A DNA stretch of 16,627 nucleotides from DASUMF01 sp040510575 (GCA_040510575.1 JBEVIU010000097.1:1-16627), one strand, 5' to 3'. Positions 1 through 7,684 are shown, counted from the stretch's first letter. Made by a program: numbers and translations. Notes: a model not told the origin generated them from the letters alone.

Positions 1-1160
1 AGGTTGTTGCCGAACCCGAGGAGCAGGTCGAGATCCTCCGGACGGCCGTGGCCGTTCGCCATGCGGTAGAGCACCTTCTCGATCCACCCCGAGCCTTCGC
101 GGCAGGGCGTGCACTTGCCACACGACTCGTGGGCGAAGAACTTGGCGATGCGCCACGCGATGAGCAACGGGTCGACGGTGTCGTCGTAGACCATCACCGC
201 GCCCGATCCGAGCATCGTCTTGGCGTCGATCTCGCTCTGCACGAGATCCATGTCGAGCGGCACGTCGAGGTGGCGCTCGAGGAGCCACGGCGCCGACGCG
301 CCACCCGGGATGAAGAACCCGAGCGATTTCCCGTCGCGCACGCCACCGGCGAGGTCCATGATGAGGTCGCGGAACGTGATGCCGAGCTCGACCTCATAGT
401 TGCCTGGCCGTTCCACCATGCCCGACACGGAGAACAGGCGGGTGCCCTTCGAGCGACTGACGCCGATGCTCGAGTACCACTCGGCACCCTTGCGCACGAT
501 GTGCGGCACGGTCGACAGCGTCTCGATGTTGTTGACGATCGTCGGCGCCGCGTACACGCCCTGCACGGCGGGGAACGGCGGCTTGATGCGCGGCATCGCG
601 CGCTCGCCTTCGAGGCTCGACAACAGGCCCGTCTCGTCGCCCGCGATGTAGCAGCCGGCGCCGCGGTGCAACACGATCTCGAGGTCGAAGCCGGAGCCCT
701 GGATGTTCTCGCCGACGAAGCCGCGCGCGTAGGCGTCGGCGAGCGCCTGCCCGAGGCGCTCGGCGCCGAGCGCGAACTCCCCGCGCAGATACACGAAGGC
801 GATGTGGGCCTGGATCGCGTATGCGGCGATCACGATGCCCTCGATCAGCTGGTGGGGGTCACCCTCCACGAGCATGTGGTCCTTGAACGTCGACGGCTCG
901 CCCTCGTCGCCGTTGACTGCGAGGTACCGCGGGAACACGTCCTTCGGGAGGAACGACCACTTCTGACCGGTGCCGAACCCTGCGCCCCCTCGACCGCGGA
1001 GGCCCGAGTCCATCACCAGCTGCACGATCTCCTGCGGCTCCTTCGCGAACACCGACGCCAACGTGTCGTACGCGCCGTTGGCGAGCGCGGCGTCGATCGT
1101 GAAGGAATCGTCGGGATGATCGCGCAGGAACGATGTGACCACTCGCGTCTCGGTCGCCAC
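1..1160 (-). CDS. nuoF: NADH-quinone oxidoreductase subunit F (partial, C-terminus beyond the left edge)
   Basis: This is the NADH-binding flavoprotein of the peripheral arm of complex I: it oxidises NADH through FMN and passes electrons to the iron-sulfur chain on the cytoplasmic side. About 386 codons are visible of the usual 430-450. The glycine-rich stretch GRGGAGFGTGQKWSF (about residues 55-70), NGDEGEPSTFKDH and AGDETGLLSSLEG are FMN/NADH-site motifs. Near residues 347-353 the sequence SCGKCTPCREG gives three of the four cysteines of the N3 [4Fe-4S] cluster; the fourth should lie outside the window. The start is a GTG placed directly after the nuoE stop (TAA then GTG, no spacer), so translation is probably coupled; no clear ribosome binding site is seen. 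The assignment rests on sequence motifs and on gene order, and I consider it secure. Confidence 0.97.
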   Translation of the reverse strand, partial: MATETRVVTSFLRDHPDDSFTIDAALANGAYDTLASVFAKEPQEIVQLVMDSGLRGRGGAGFGTGQKWSFLPKDVFPRYLAVNGDEGEPSTFKDHMLVEGDPHQLIEGIVIAAYAIQAHIAFVYLRGEFALGAERLGQALADAYARGFVGENIQGSGFDLEIVLHRGAGCYIAGDETGLLSSLEGERAMPRIKPPFPAVQGVYAAPTIVNNIETLSTVPHIVRKGAEWYSSIGVSRSKGTRLFSVSGMVERPGNYEVELGITFRDLIMDLAGGVRDGKSLGFFIPGGASAPWLLERHLDVPLDMDLVQSEIDAKTMLGSGAVMVYDDTVDPLLIAWRIAKFFAHESCGKCTPCREGSGWIEKVLYRMANGHGRPEDLDLLLGFGNN

Positions 1161-1658
1161 TTATTCGCCTGTTCTCGGGGAGCCGGAGATGCTGCGCGGC
1201 GCTCGTGCACCGCGCGCGTACTCGTCGATGATCGACTCGGCCGCCTCGGGCGCAACCGGTCCGTGGAACTCGTAGTTCACCTGCATCACCGGAGCAAGAT
1301 CACAGGCGGCGATGCACTCGACCTCTTCCACGGTGACGTCGGGATCGGCGGCGTATCGGTGCTCGAGGTGCGCGAGCAGCTCGGGTCCGCGGTTCACGAG
1401 ACAGCTCACGTTCGTGCACACCGACACGAGCAGCTTGCCCACCGGTTCGAGCTTGAACATGGTGTAGAAGGACGCGGTCCCGAGCACGAGTGCGGGCGTC
1501 ATGTCGAGCAGGCCCGCGATCTCCTCCATCGCGTCGGGCGTGACCCAGCCGTCCTGGTCCTGGGCGAGGTGCAGCAGCGGCAGCAACGCGGAGCGCTTGA
1601 AGGGGTAGCGGGCGATGATGCCGCGCGCCGATTCGAGGTTGGCGGGAGTGAAGGCCAC
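1161..1658 (-). CDS. nuoE: NADH-quinone oxidoreductase subunit E
   Basis: Thioredoxin-fold subunit of complex I that carries the N1a [2Fe-2S] cluster beside the FMN of NuoF. It is 165 residues, the usual length. The cluster ligands are visible as C81-x4-C86 (SVCTNVSC) and C115-x3-C119 (ECIAAC). The N-terminal helical bundle (about residues 5-70, with LLPLLHLAQDQDGWV and TASFYTMF) matches the family. The start is a GTG at 1658 that shares one base with the nuoD stop (TAGTG). A longer open frame continues upstream in the same phase, but it lies antiparallel inside nuoD's codons in another frame and would add about 165 unrelated residues, so I reject it. The stop abuts nuoF. The gene is part of the nuoA-F run and probably cotranscribed with it. 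Confidence 0.96.
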   Translation of the reverse strand: MAFTPANLESARGIIARYPFKRSALLPLLHLAQDQDGWVTPDAMEEIAGLLDMTPALVLGTASFYTMFKLEPVGKLLVSVCTNVSCLVNRGPELLAHLEHRYAADPDVTVEEVECIAACDLAPVMQVNYEFHGPVAPEAAESIIDEYARGARAPRSISGSPRTGE

Positions 1659-2962
1659 TACCGGTCGACCTCCCCCATGATCGGGTCGATGCTCGAGACG
1701 ATCGCCACAGCGTCGGCGAACATACCGCCGGGCACCATCGCGTCCATCGACTGGAGGTTGTAGAACGACGGCCCGCGGATGTGCATGCGCACCGGCTTCG
1801 ACGTCCCGTCGGCCACGAGGTAGCAACCGATCTCGCCGCGCGGCGACTCCACCGACGTGTACGTCTCGCCCGGCGGCACGCGGAAGCCTTCGGTGAACAG
1901 CTTGAAGTGGTGGATGAGCGCTTCCATGGACTCGTCGATGCGCGCGCGGGGCGGCGGCGTGACCTTCAGGTCGGGGGTGCGGTAGTCGCCGAGCGGCATG
2001 CGCTCGACGCACTGGCGCACGATCTTCACCGACTCGAGGATCTCGAAGAGCCGGATCTGGTAGCGGTCGAACACGTCGCCGTTGGCGGTGTAGATCACGT
2101 CGAAGTCGACGTCGTCGTACGCGAGGTAGGGCTGGGCGCGTCGGAGATCCCACTCGAACCCGGTCGATCGCAGGATCGGACCGGTCGCGCCCAACGCGAG
2201 GGCGTCGTCGGTGGTGAGCACGCCGACGCCCACGGTGCGCTCACGGAAGATCGGGTTCTCGGTGAGCAGCTCGGCGTACTCGCCGACGCCGCGCTCGACG
2301 AGGTCGCACACCTCGAGCGTCTCTTCCCGCCAGCCGTCGGGAAGATCGGCCGACACGCCACCGGGACGGATGTAGTTGTGGTTCATGCGCAGGCCGGTGA
2401 TCATCTCGAGCAACCGGAGCGTGACCTCGCGCTCGCGCCAGCCGTAGATCATCATCGAGACGGCGCCCAGGTCCATGCCGTTCGTGGCCTGGAACAGGAG
2501 ATGCGACGACATGCGGTTGAGCTCGACCATCATCATGCGGATCCACACCGCACGATCGGGCACCTCGAGGTCGAGCAGTCGCTCGACCGCGAGCGAGTAC
2601 ACCAGCTCGTTCGAGAGCGGTGACGCGTAGTCCATGCGCGTGACGTTGGTGCCGCCCTGCATGTAGGTGAGCTCTTCGCCCGTCTTCTCCATGCCGGTGT
2701 GCAGGTAGCCGACCACGGCCTTGGCGCGCAGCACGGTCTCACCGTCGAGCTCCATCATGATGCGGAGCACGCCGTGGGTGGACGGGTGCTGCGGCCCCAT
2801 GTTGATGATCATCGTGTCGTCGTCGTCGGGCCACGGGCCGCCGGTGAGCACGACCTCGCGCTCGCGCGCTTCGCCGGTGAGCGGACGCAGCAGCTGCGCG
2901 CCTTCGTCGGTCTGCGACTCGAGCCGCCGCTCCTCCTCCGGACCGATCACCATGTCGCTCAT
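1658..2962 (-). CDS. nuoD: NADH-quinone oxidoreductase subunit D (49-kDa type)
   Basis: This complex I subunit forms, with NuoB, the quinone-reduction pocket at the junction of the peripheral and membrane arms. It is 434 residues, normal length with a roughly 50-residue acidic N-terminal lead. GPQHPSTHG (residues 56-64) carries the pocket histidine, and RMDY (to Y112) the tyrosine that contacts the quinone head group in characterised homologues. YLHTGMEK (86-93) is the family signature. The C-terminus ends in the expected SSIDPIMGEVDR, close to the D-P-V/I-x-G-E-x-D-R ending typical of the family. The ATG overlaps the nuoC stop as ATGA, indicating translational coupling. No anomaly was seen. 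Confidence 0.97.
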   Translation of the reverse strand: MSDMVIGPEEERRLESQTDEGAQLLRPLTGEAREREVVLTGGPWPDDDDTMIINMGPQHPSTHGVLRIMMELDGETVLRAKAVVGYLHTGMEKTGEELTYMQGGTNVTRMDYASPLSNELVYSLAVERLLDLEVPDRAVWIRMMMVELNRMSSHLLFQATNGMDLGAVSMMIYGWREREVTLRLLEMITGLRMNHNYIRPGGVSADLPDGWREETLEVCDLVERGVGEYAELLTENPIFRERTVGVGVLTTDDALALGATGPILRSTGFEWDLRRAQPYLAYDDVDFDVIYTANGDVFDRYQIRLFEILESVKIVRQCVERMPLGDYRTPDLKVTPPPRARIDESMEALIHHFKLFTEGFRVPPGETYTSVESPRGEIGCYLVADGTSKPVRMHIRGPSFYNLQSMDAMVPGGMFADAVAIVSSIDPIMGEVDR

Positions 2963-3537
2963 CGCGGGCTCGGATCCTCTTTGAAGGTCACCGGCACCCG
3001 CGCGGGAGCGTCGTCCTTGCGCAACGGATGGCCGACCCAGTCGTCGGGCATGAGGATGCGTGTGAGCTCTGCATGACCTTCGAACACGATGCCGTACAGG
3101 TCGAACGTCTCGCGCTCGGCGAACGCGATCCCCGGGTAGAGGTCGATGATGGTAGGGACGACCGGTTCATCGACCGAGACCTGGCAGATGGTGCGGATGC
3201 GCCGGTTGCGCGGGTGCGACAAGAAGTTCGCGACGACCTCGAAGCGCTCCGCCGCGACATCGGCAGGCACGGGTCGGGCCGCGTCGACCAGGTGGTCGAC
3301 GGCGCAGACGTCGAGGCACTGGGTGAAGCGCTCGTCATCACGCAGGAACGCCGCGACGTCGTGCCACGCGTCGCGCGGCACGTGGACCACTGCCTGGCCG
3401 TGCGAGTCGACGAAGACCGAGCCGGGAAAGCGCTCGACCACCGCGGCCGCGACCTCATCACTGATCGGGTCGCTGATCGGCTCGGTCGTCGGCTCGTGAT
3501 TCTCTTCACGAGCCGCTGCGTCGTCGTCGTCGGGCAT
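2959..3537 (-). CDS. nuoC: NADH-quinone oxidoreductase subunit C (30-kDa type)
   Basis: Peripheral-arm subunit of complex I without cofactors that packs on NuoD. It is 192 residues. The 30-kDa signature begins at ERETFDLYGI (141-150) and continues through HAELTRILMPDDW. The N-terminus is acidic and low in complexity (MPDDDDAAAREENHEP, about 28 residues), probably disordered. I chose ATG 3537, 13 bases after the nuoB stop; the same frame stays open to 3777 inside nuoB, but that portion is a shadow of nuoB. The stop overlaps the nuoD start as ATGA. The gene is separate from nuoD, not fused as in enterobacteria. Confidence 0.95.
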   Translation of the reverse strand: MPDDDDAAAREENHEPTTEPISDPISDEVAAAVVERFPGSVFVDSHGQAVVHVPRDAWHDVAAFLRDDERFTQCLDVCAVDHLVDAARPVPADVAAERFEVVANFLSHPRNRRIRTICQVSVDEPVVPTIIDLYPGIAFAERETFDLYGIVFEGHAELTRILMPDDWVGHPLRKDDAPARVPVTFKEDPSPR

Positions 3538-3550
3538 CGATCGCTCGCGT

Positions 3551-4090
3551 TCAGCTGGCGACGACGCCGTCGCGCGCTTCGATCTGGATACCGGCACCAC
3601 CGTGCACGGTGCTCTCCCGGCGTCGCATGATCTCGCCGTCCTTGATCTGCTGGTGCAGGGTGAGGATGCCGTGCATGAGGGTCTCGGGACCGGGCGGGCA
3701 GCCCGGCACGTACACGTCGACGGGCACCACTTGATCGACGCCCTGCACGATCGCGTAGTTGTTGAACATCCCGCCACTACTGGCGCAGACGCCCATGGAG
3801 ATGACCCACTTCGGCTCGACCATCTGGTCGTAGACCTGCCGGAGCACGGGCGCCATCTTCTGGCTCACGCGCCCGGCCACGATCATGAGATCGGCTTGAC
3901 GGGGACTGGCCCGGAAGATCTCCATGCCGAAGCGCGAGAGGTCGTAGTGCGCGGCGCCGGTGGCCATCATCTCGATCGCGCAGCACGCGAGCCCGAAGGT
4001 GGCCGGCCACACCGAGCTGCGCCGTGCCCACTTCACGAGATCTTCGAGCCGGCCGGTGAGGAAGTTGTGCTGGAGCGCCTCGAGACCCAT
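3551..4090 (-). CDS. nuoB: NADH-quinone oxidoreductase subunit B
   Basis: Complex I subunit carrying the terminal N2 [4Fe-4S] cluster that hands electrons to quinone. It is 179 residues. The cluster ligands are the vicinal C36-C37 in FGLACCAIEMM, C102 in GVCASSGG and C131 in PGCPPGPE; all four are present. The basic, aromatic segment before the CC pair (VKWARRSSVWP) and RASPRQADLMIVAG are typical of the family. The ATG lies directly after the nuoA stop (TAG then ATG). No ribosome binding site is obvious within the nuoA tail, so coupling to nuoA is likely. Confidence 0.97.
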   Translation of the reverse strand: MGLEALQHNFLTGRLEDLVKWARRSSVWPATFGLACCAIEMMATGAAHYDLSRFGMEIFRASPRQADLMIVAGRVSQKMAPVLRQVYDQMVEPKWVISMGVCASSGGMFNNYAIVQGVDQVVPVDVYVPGCPPGPETLMHGILTLHQQIKDGEIMRRRESTVHGGAGIQIEARDGVVAS

Positions 4091-4576
4091 CTACGCGGCC
4101 TTCCCGGGCGCGTCCTCCAGGGGTTCCAACTGACGCGATGCTGCGGGGTCGAGGCCGGTGCGGCCGGGCGCGCCCGCCGCGCGCAGGACACCGGCGCCCG
4201 CCCGTTGGAGCCCCTGCTTCATCGGGCCCCATTCGAGTGCGCCGGTGGAGAGCAGGTACGCGAAGGGGACGAGGAGGACGAGAAGGAACACGCCCATCAC
4301 GATCAGCCCGTTGACCGAGAGCTCACGCATCACCGTCGCAAAGGGATACAGGAAGATGATCTCGACATCGAGGACGATGAAGGCCATCGCGACCAGGTAG
4401 AACTTCACCGGGAACCGTTCTGCGGGCTCGGACTCGGGGACGATGCCGCACTCGTACGGCGCTTCCTTCGCCGAGGTCGGCCGCTTGGGGCCGAGCAGCG
4501 TCGAGGCGATGAACGAGAGCGCCGCGAACAGCAACACCAGGATGATCATGGTGAGGATCGGCAGGTACGCGCTCAC
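4091..4576 (-). CDS. nuoA: NADH-quinone oxidoreductase subunit A, with a long C-terminal tail
   Basis: Membrane subunit at the peripheral/membrane arm junction of complex I. From GTG 4576 it has 161 residues and three transmembrane helices (about 5-27, 57-80, 88-110). The conserved YECGI (41-45) lies on the loop after helix 1, and helix 2 contains MAFIVLDVEIIFLYPFA with the conserved acidic residues. After GALEW (112-116), where many NuoA proteins end, a further 45 hydrophilic Gly/Ala/Pro/Arg-rich residues follow. AGGAGG at 4589-4594 lies 12 bases before GTG 4576; the upstream GTG at 4588 touches AGGAGG with no gap and so is the less likely start, but it would add only four residues. First gene of the operon. 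Confidence 0.93.
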   Translation of the reverse strand: MSAYLPILTMIILVLLFAALSFIASTLLGPKRPTSAKEAPYECGIVPESEPAERFPVKFYLVAMAFIVLDVEIIFLYPFATVMRELSVNGLIVMGVFLLVLLVPFAYLLSTGALEWGPMKQGLQRAGAGVLRAAGAPGRTGLDPAASRQLEPLEDAPGKAA

Positions 4577-4756
4577 GCCTGTTCCCACCCTCCTACTCGG
4601 CTCCGGGTCCTAACGCGCGCAGGCTATCCGAATGGCCATGGGGCTCGCCGCTCCGGACGACCGGCCCGGCGCGGCCGCGGCGGTGAGCCGGGGCTGCTAC
4701 CGTCGATCGAACGCCTGGCGGCTTTCAAGGGCTCGCCTTCTCACCTGCTTCTGCCT
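4577..4756. promoter_or_regulatory. Divergent promoter region between nuoA and the M23 peptidase gene
   Basis: This 180-bp gap separates two divergent transcription units, so both promoters should lie here. Seen directly: the AGGAGG ribosome binding site of nuoA (4589-4594, minus strand); a TAnnnT -10-like hexamer TAGCCT for nuoA on the minus strand (4626 down to 4621); and TACCGT on the plus strand at 4698-4703 for the peptidase. The matching -35 boxes are weak. I looked for a Rex operator (TTGTGAA-type half-sites facing TTCACAA) because nuo is a Rex target in Streptomyces, and saw none here. Confidence 0.4.
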
Positions 4757-5848
4757 GTGTCTCGACGCGTCCTCACCACGGTCATCGCGCTGGCGATGGT
4801 CATGGCACTGGTCCCGGCCCTCTGGGCCTCCGCGTCGTTCGCGTCCACTTCCGACGAGCTGGACGTGGCACGAGCGCACCGCGATGCAGCGCGCGAGACC
4901 GCGAACGAAGCGGTCGCCGCCTTCTCGGCTGCCGAGAACAAGTTGGCCGAGACCGAGCAGCGCATCGAGGAGCTCGAGACCTCGATCAACGAGCTGAAGG
5001 CGAAAGCACAGGAGTTGCAAGGCATCGTCCGTCAGCGCGCGGTGTACGCCTACACGCACAAGGGCCAGGACCTCGACATCGTCGTCGACGCGGGGAACCC
5101 GGTCGAGGCGGCGCGGCGCTCGCAGTTGCTCGACCAGGCGAACGAACGCGACAACACCGCGGTCCGCAAGCTCGCGGCGGTCAACGAGGACCTGCGCGAC
5201 CAACAGGACACGCTCAAGGAGCAGGAGTCCCAGCAGGCAGCCGTGAAGTCGCAGCTCCAGACGAAGCTGAACGACCTGCAGGCAAAGCTCGCCGACGCGC
5301 AAGCGGCAACCAACGCGCTGCAGGGCAAGCTCGACGCCGAGATCGCGGCGGCCAAGGCCGCCGACGACGCGGCGCGGCGCCAGGCGCTCGAAGCCGAGCG
5401 CCTCTCGGTCGCGGCGACCCAGACCGTGAGCGACACAGGTCCGGGCCAGATCATCGGCACGCCGATCGGCGGCTTCCAGTGCCCGGTGTCGGGTGCCGCG
5501 TACTCCGACGACTTCGGCGGCGCACGCGGCCATCCCGGCATCGACATGTTCGTGCCGGAAGGCACGGCTGCGGTCGCGGTGAAGAGTGGCACCGTGTCGT
5601 ACGTGGCCAACGAAGGCGCCGGCGGCAACACCGCGTACCTCAACGCGAGCGACGGCAACACCTACTTCTATGCGCACCTCTCGTCGTTCGTCGGCGGAGC
5701 ACGCTCCGTGAGTCAGGGCGAGATCATCGGCCTCACCGGCATGACCGGCAATGCGAGCGCACCACACCTCCATTTCGAGATCCGCCTCGGTGGCGTCAAC
5801 GGCTCCAAGGCGAATCCCTACCCCACGCTCAAAAGCGCGGGGTGCTGA
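4757..5848 (+). CDS. Secreted coiled-coil M23 (LytM-type) peptidoglycan endopeptidase or LytM activator
   Basis: Predicted 363-residue exported cell-wall protein. Residues 1-30 form a signal peptide (basic SRR, hydrophobic core, ASASFAS cleavage region). Residues 33-215 are rich in Glu, Lys, Ala and Gln and form a long coiled coil, interrupted around 95-120. The C-terminal M23 domain (about 235-360) has the zinc ligands H259-x3-D263 (GHPGIDMF) and H337-x-H339 (APHLHFEI), plus H307 in YFYAHLSSF, so it looks catalytically intact. The layout resembles EnvC/NlpD-like and actinobacterial division-linked M23 proteins that act or activate amidases at the septum. Start: GTG 4757, the only start in this frame that gives a proper signal peptide; the frame stays open far upstream, but that part is antisense to nuoA/nuoB. 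No clear ribosome binding site. Substrate bond is unknown. Confidence 0.88.
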   Translation: MSRRVLTTVIALAMVMALVPALWASASFASTSDELDVARAHRDAARETANEAVAAFSAAENKLAETEQRIEELETSINELKAKAQELQGIVRQRAVYAYTHKGQDLDIVVDAGNPVEAARRSQLLDQANERDNTAVRKLAAVNEDLRDQQDTLKEQESQQAAVKSQLQTKLNDLQAKLADAQAATNALQGKLDAEIAAAKAADDAARRQALEAERLSVAATQTVSDTGPGQIIGTPIGGFQCPVSGAAYSDDFGGARGHPGIDMFVPEGTAAVAVKSGTVSYVANEGAGGNTAYLNASDGNTYFYAHLSSFVGGARSVSQGEIIGLTGMTGNASAPHLHFEIRLGGVNGSKANPYPTLKSAGC

Positions 5849-5865
5849 GCCGACACATCGAAGGT

Positions 5866-6369
5866 ATGGACGACACGAACGCACGCAGCAGCAAAGTGCT
5901 CGACGAGACGTACGTCGCCGATCTGGAAGCGCGCTCCGTCGAGGAGCTCCGGGCGATGCACGCGGAGTGCCTCGAGCTGGAGACCGAGGTGTCGTACGTG
6001 CGCCGGCTCGCGCAGGCTCGCATGGACATCCTCGAGGCCGAGATCAATCGCCGTGAGCGGGGAGGCAGTCTCGAAGAGCTGATCGAGTCGCTCCCGCAGA
6101 TCCTGGCCGACACGGGCCCCCGCGGTGACCCCGCCTCGAGTCGGCTGCCCATGCAGATGGCACCCGAGCAGGACAGCGAGTGGGCGCCACAGCTCGCAGC
6201 GCTGGAAGCAACGCTCTCGGATCTCCCGGCCCTCTCCGAGGACGAGCTCCAAGGTGCGATCACCGGACTTCGGGGCCTCGAGCGTGAGGTGTCCGACCAA
6301 CGGCGCGCGCTCTTCTCGGTGATCGACCGCATCGATCTCGTCCTCGCCGATCGCCTGCAGACCGAGTAG
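5866..6369 (+). CDS. rsiG: RsiG-like cyclic-di-GMP-binding anti-sigma factor homologue
   Basis: A 167-residue, largely helical protein. Residues 39-54 read E-TEV-S-YV-R-RLA-Q-ARM-D, an exact match to E-x3-S-x2-R-x3-Q-x3-D, the published cyclic-di-GMP signature of RsiG, which in Streptomyces venezuelae holds the sporulation sigma factor WhiG inactive while bound to c-di-GMP. The surrounding EVSYVRRLAQARMDILEAEI is typical of RsiG/AmfC proteins. A second copy lies at 139-154 (E139, S143, R146, D154) but has F150 where Gln is expected. A Pro/Gly-rich linker (about 76-122) separates the two helices. ATG 5866 follows GAAGG with only one base of spacing; GTG 5842, overlapping the peptidase stop, is an in-frame alternative adding eight residues. 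No sigma factor gene is in the window. Family confidence is high; c-di-GMP binding and the partner are inferred. Confidence 0.85.
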   Translation: MDDTNARSSKVLDETYVADLEARSVEELRAMHAECLELETEVSYVRRLAQARMDILEAEINRRERGGSLEELIESLPQILADTGPRGDPASSRLPMQMAPEQDSEWAPQLAALEATLSDLPALSEDELQGAITGLRGLEREVSDQRRALFSVIDRIDLVLADRLQTE

Positions 6370-6442
6370 GGCTGCACGGAATAGCGCTCCACGAAACAGC
6401 GCTCTCCTCGGCAGCGCTCCACCGAGGAGCGCCGGTCTCGCT
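6368..6442 (+). repeat. Degenerate 15-bp tandem repeat between rsiG and mshA
   Basis: AGCGC(T/C) recurs exactly every 15 bases at 6383, 6398, 6413 and 6428, and the 15 bases from 6368 match the 6383 unit at 11 positions. The third and fourth units together form an inverted repeat, GCGCTCC (6414-6420) / GGAGCGC (6426-6432) with a 5-base loop, that could act as a hairpin. The array begins at the rsiG stop codon and ends shortly before the mshA promoter. Because 15 is a multiple of three, the units would encode a repeating Gln/Glu-Arg-Ser-type peptide in the rsiG frame, but stops at 6367 and 6382 block that. Confidence 0.6.
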
Positions 6443-6457
6443 TCGAACGGGCGCTAG

Positions 6458-6463
6458 TAGGAT
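6458..6463 (+). promoter_or_regulatory. -10 element of mshA, near-leaderless
   Basis: TAGGAT fits the actinobacterial TAnnnT -10 pattern and lies nine bases before the mshA ATG at 6473. Transcription would then begin about two or three bases before, or at, the start codon, and no ribosome binding site is visible. No convincing -35 box is seen. Confidence 0.45.
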
Positions 6464-6472
6464 CGTCGGGCT

Positions 6473-7684
6473 ATGCGAGTCGCCATGCTGAGCGTGCACA
6501 CGTCACCTCTCGCGCAACCGGGCGGTGGCGATGCCGGCGGAATGAACGTGTACGTCCGTGCACTGGCATCGGCACTGGCTCGTGCGGGCGTGCAGGTCGA
6601 CGTGCTCACGCGCACCGAGCACCCCGAGCAGCCGCCCGTCGTGGTGGTCGAACCGGGCTTCCGCGTGCTGCACGTCGACGCCGGCCCGCGTGCCCCGGTG
6701 CCGCGCAGCGAGTTCCCCGACCTCGTCGCCCCGTTCTCCGAAGCGGCTCGCGCCAAGCTCGAACGCTGCGGCACCGATTACGACGTGCTCCACGCGAACT
6801 ACTGGGTCTCCGGCGCAGTCGGCCACCGCCTCAAACACGAGCTCGGGCTGCCACTCGTCACCACCTTCCACTCCCTCGAGCGGGTGAAGGCCGAGGTCGG
6901 TCTCGACGACGAGGTCGCCCTCCGACCGCGCGTCGAAGCAGAGGTGGTGCGCTGTGCGGACCTCGTGATCGCGTCGACGGCCGACGAGCGCGCGCAACTC
7001 GTGCAGCACTACGGCGCCGATCCGGCCCGCATCGAGATCGTGCCGCAGGGCGTCGACGCCGCGCTCTTCATGCCCGGCGATCGCGCGGCCGCCAAGCGCG
7101 CGCTCGGCGTCGCGGGTCGACCCACCTTGCTCTTCGTCGGGCGCATCCAACCACTGAAAGGCGCCGACCTCGCGGTGCGAGCGCTCGCCGAAGTCGCCGA
7201 CCGTCGCACGGTGCTGCTGATCGTCGGTGGCCCGAGCGGACCCGACGGGGAACGAGAGCTGGCCCGGCTGCACGCGCTCGTCGACGAGCTCGGCGTGGCG
7301 GCACGGGTTCGCTTCGTGCCTCCCCAGCCACACGAGAAGCTCGCCACCTACTACCAGGCTGCCGACGTTTGCGTGGTGCCGTCGCGCAGCGAGTCGTTCG
7401 GCTTGGTCGCACTGGAAGCCGCCGCCTGCGGTACACCGGTGGTCGCGTCGAGCGTGGGCGGGCTCCGCATCGTCGTCGACGACGGCAACACCGGCATCCT
7501 GGTCGAGCAACGCGACGCCGCCGAGTTCGCCGGCGCCATCGAGCGCGTCCTGCACACCGAGCACGCCACGATGAGCGCCAACGCGGTGCGGCACGCGTCG
7601 CGGTTCCGCTGGAACATCGCGGCGGCGCGCCTCCGTCGCCACTATCACGACCTCGGCGCGCGCGCTCCCGTGCAGTGCAGCTGA
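6473..7684 (+). CDS. mshA: D-inositol-3-phosphate glycosyltransferase (mycothiol biosynthesis)
   Basis: GT-B fold, family GT4 enzyme that transfers GlcNAc from UDP-GlcNAc to 1L-myo-inositol-1-phosphate, the first step of mycothiol synthesis in the cytoplasm. It is 403 residues, a little shorter than many MshA proteins. The N-terminal HTSPLAQPGGGDAGGMNVYV (9-28) is the MshA hallmark, with N25 at the inositol-phosphate side; DYDVLHANYW (102-111) and TTFHSLERVK follow. The nucleotide half has FVGRIQPLKG (221-230, with R224 and K229) and PSRSESFGLVALEAAACGTPVVAS (E307 and E315 region). The gene after it, YbjN-type, is the same neighbour that mshA has in Mycobacterium tuberculosis (Rv0486-Rv0487). 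A related GT4 of another pathway is possible but less likely given the N-terminal motif and synteny. Confidence 0.9.
   Translation: MRVAMLSVHTSPLAQPGGGDAGGMNVYVRALASALARAGVQVDVLTRTEHPEQPPVVVVEPGFRVLHVDAGPRAPVPRSEFPDLVAPFSEAARAKLERCGTDYDVLHANYWVSGAVGHRLKHELGLPLVTTFHSLERVKAEVGLDDEVALRPRVEAEVVRCADLVIASTADERAQLVQHYGADPARIEIVPQGVDAALFMPGDRAAAKRALGVAGRPTLLFVGRIQPLKGADLAVRALAEVADRRTVLLIVGGPSGPDGERELARLHALVDELGVAARVRFVPPQPHEKLATYYQAADVCVVPSRSESFGLVALEAAACGTPVVASSVGGLRIVVDDGNTGILVEQRDAAEFAGAIERVLHTEHATMSANAVRHASRFRWNIAAARLRRHYHDLGARAPVQCS

Noticed and set aside
48..1763. Long plus-strand open frame of 571 codons opposite nuoF-nuoE, and similar long antisense frames elsewhere (for example 3602-4600, 4697-5884 and 6503-7729)
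   Set aside because: They are antisense to clearly recognised genes, are rich in Arg, His, Val and Glu as expected from high-GC shadow frames, and contain no domain.
4577..4756. Canonical Rex operator upstream of nuoA
   Set aside because: No TTGTGAA/TTCACAA half-site pair was found in the divergent region on either strand.
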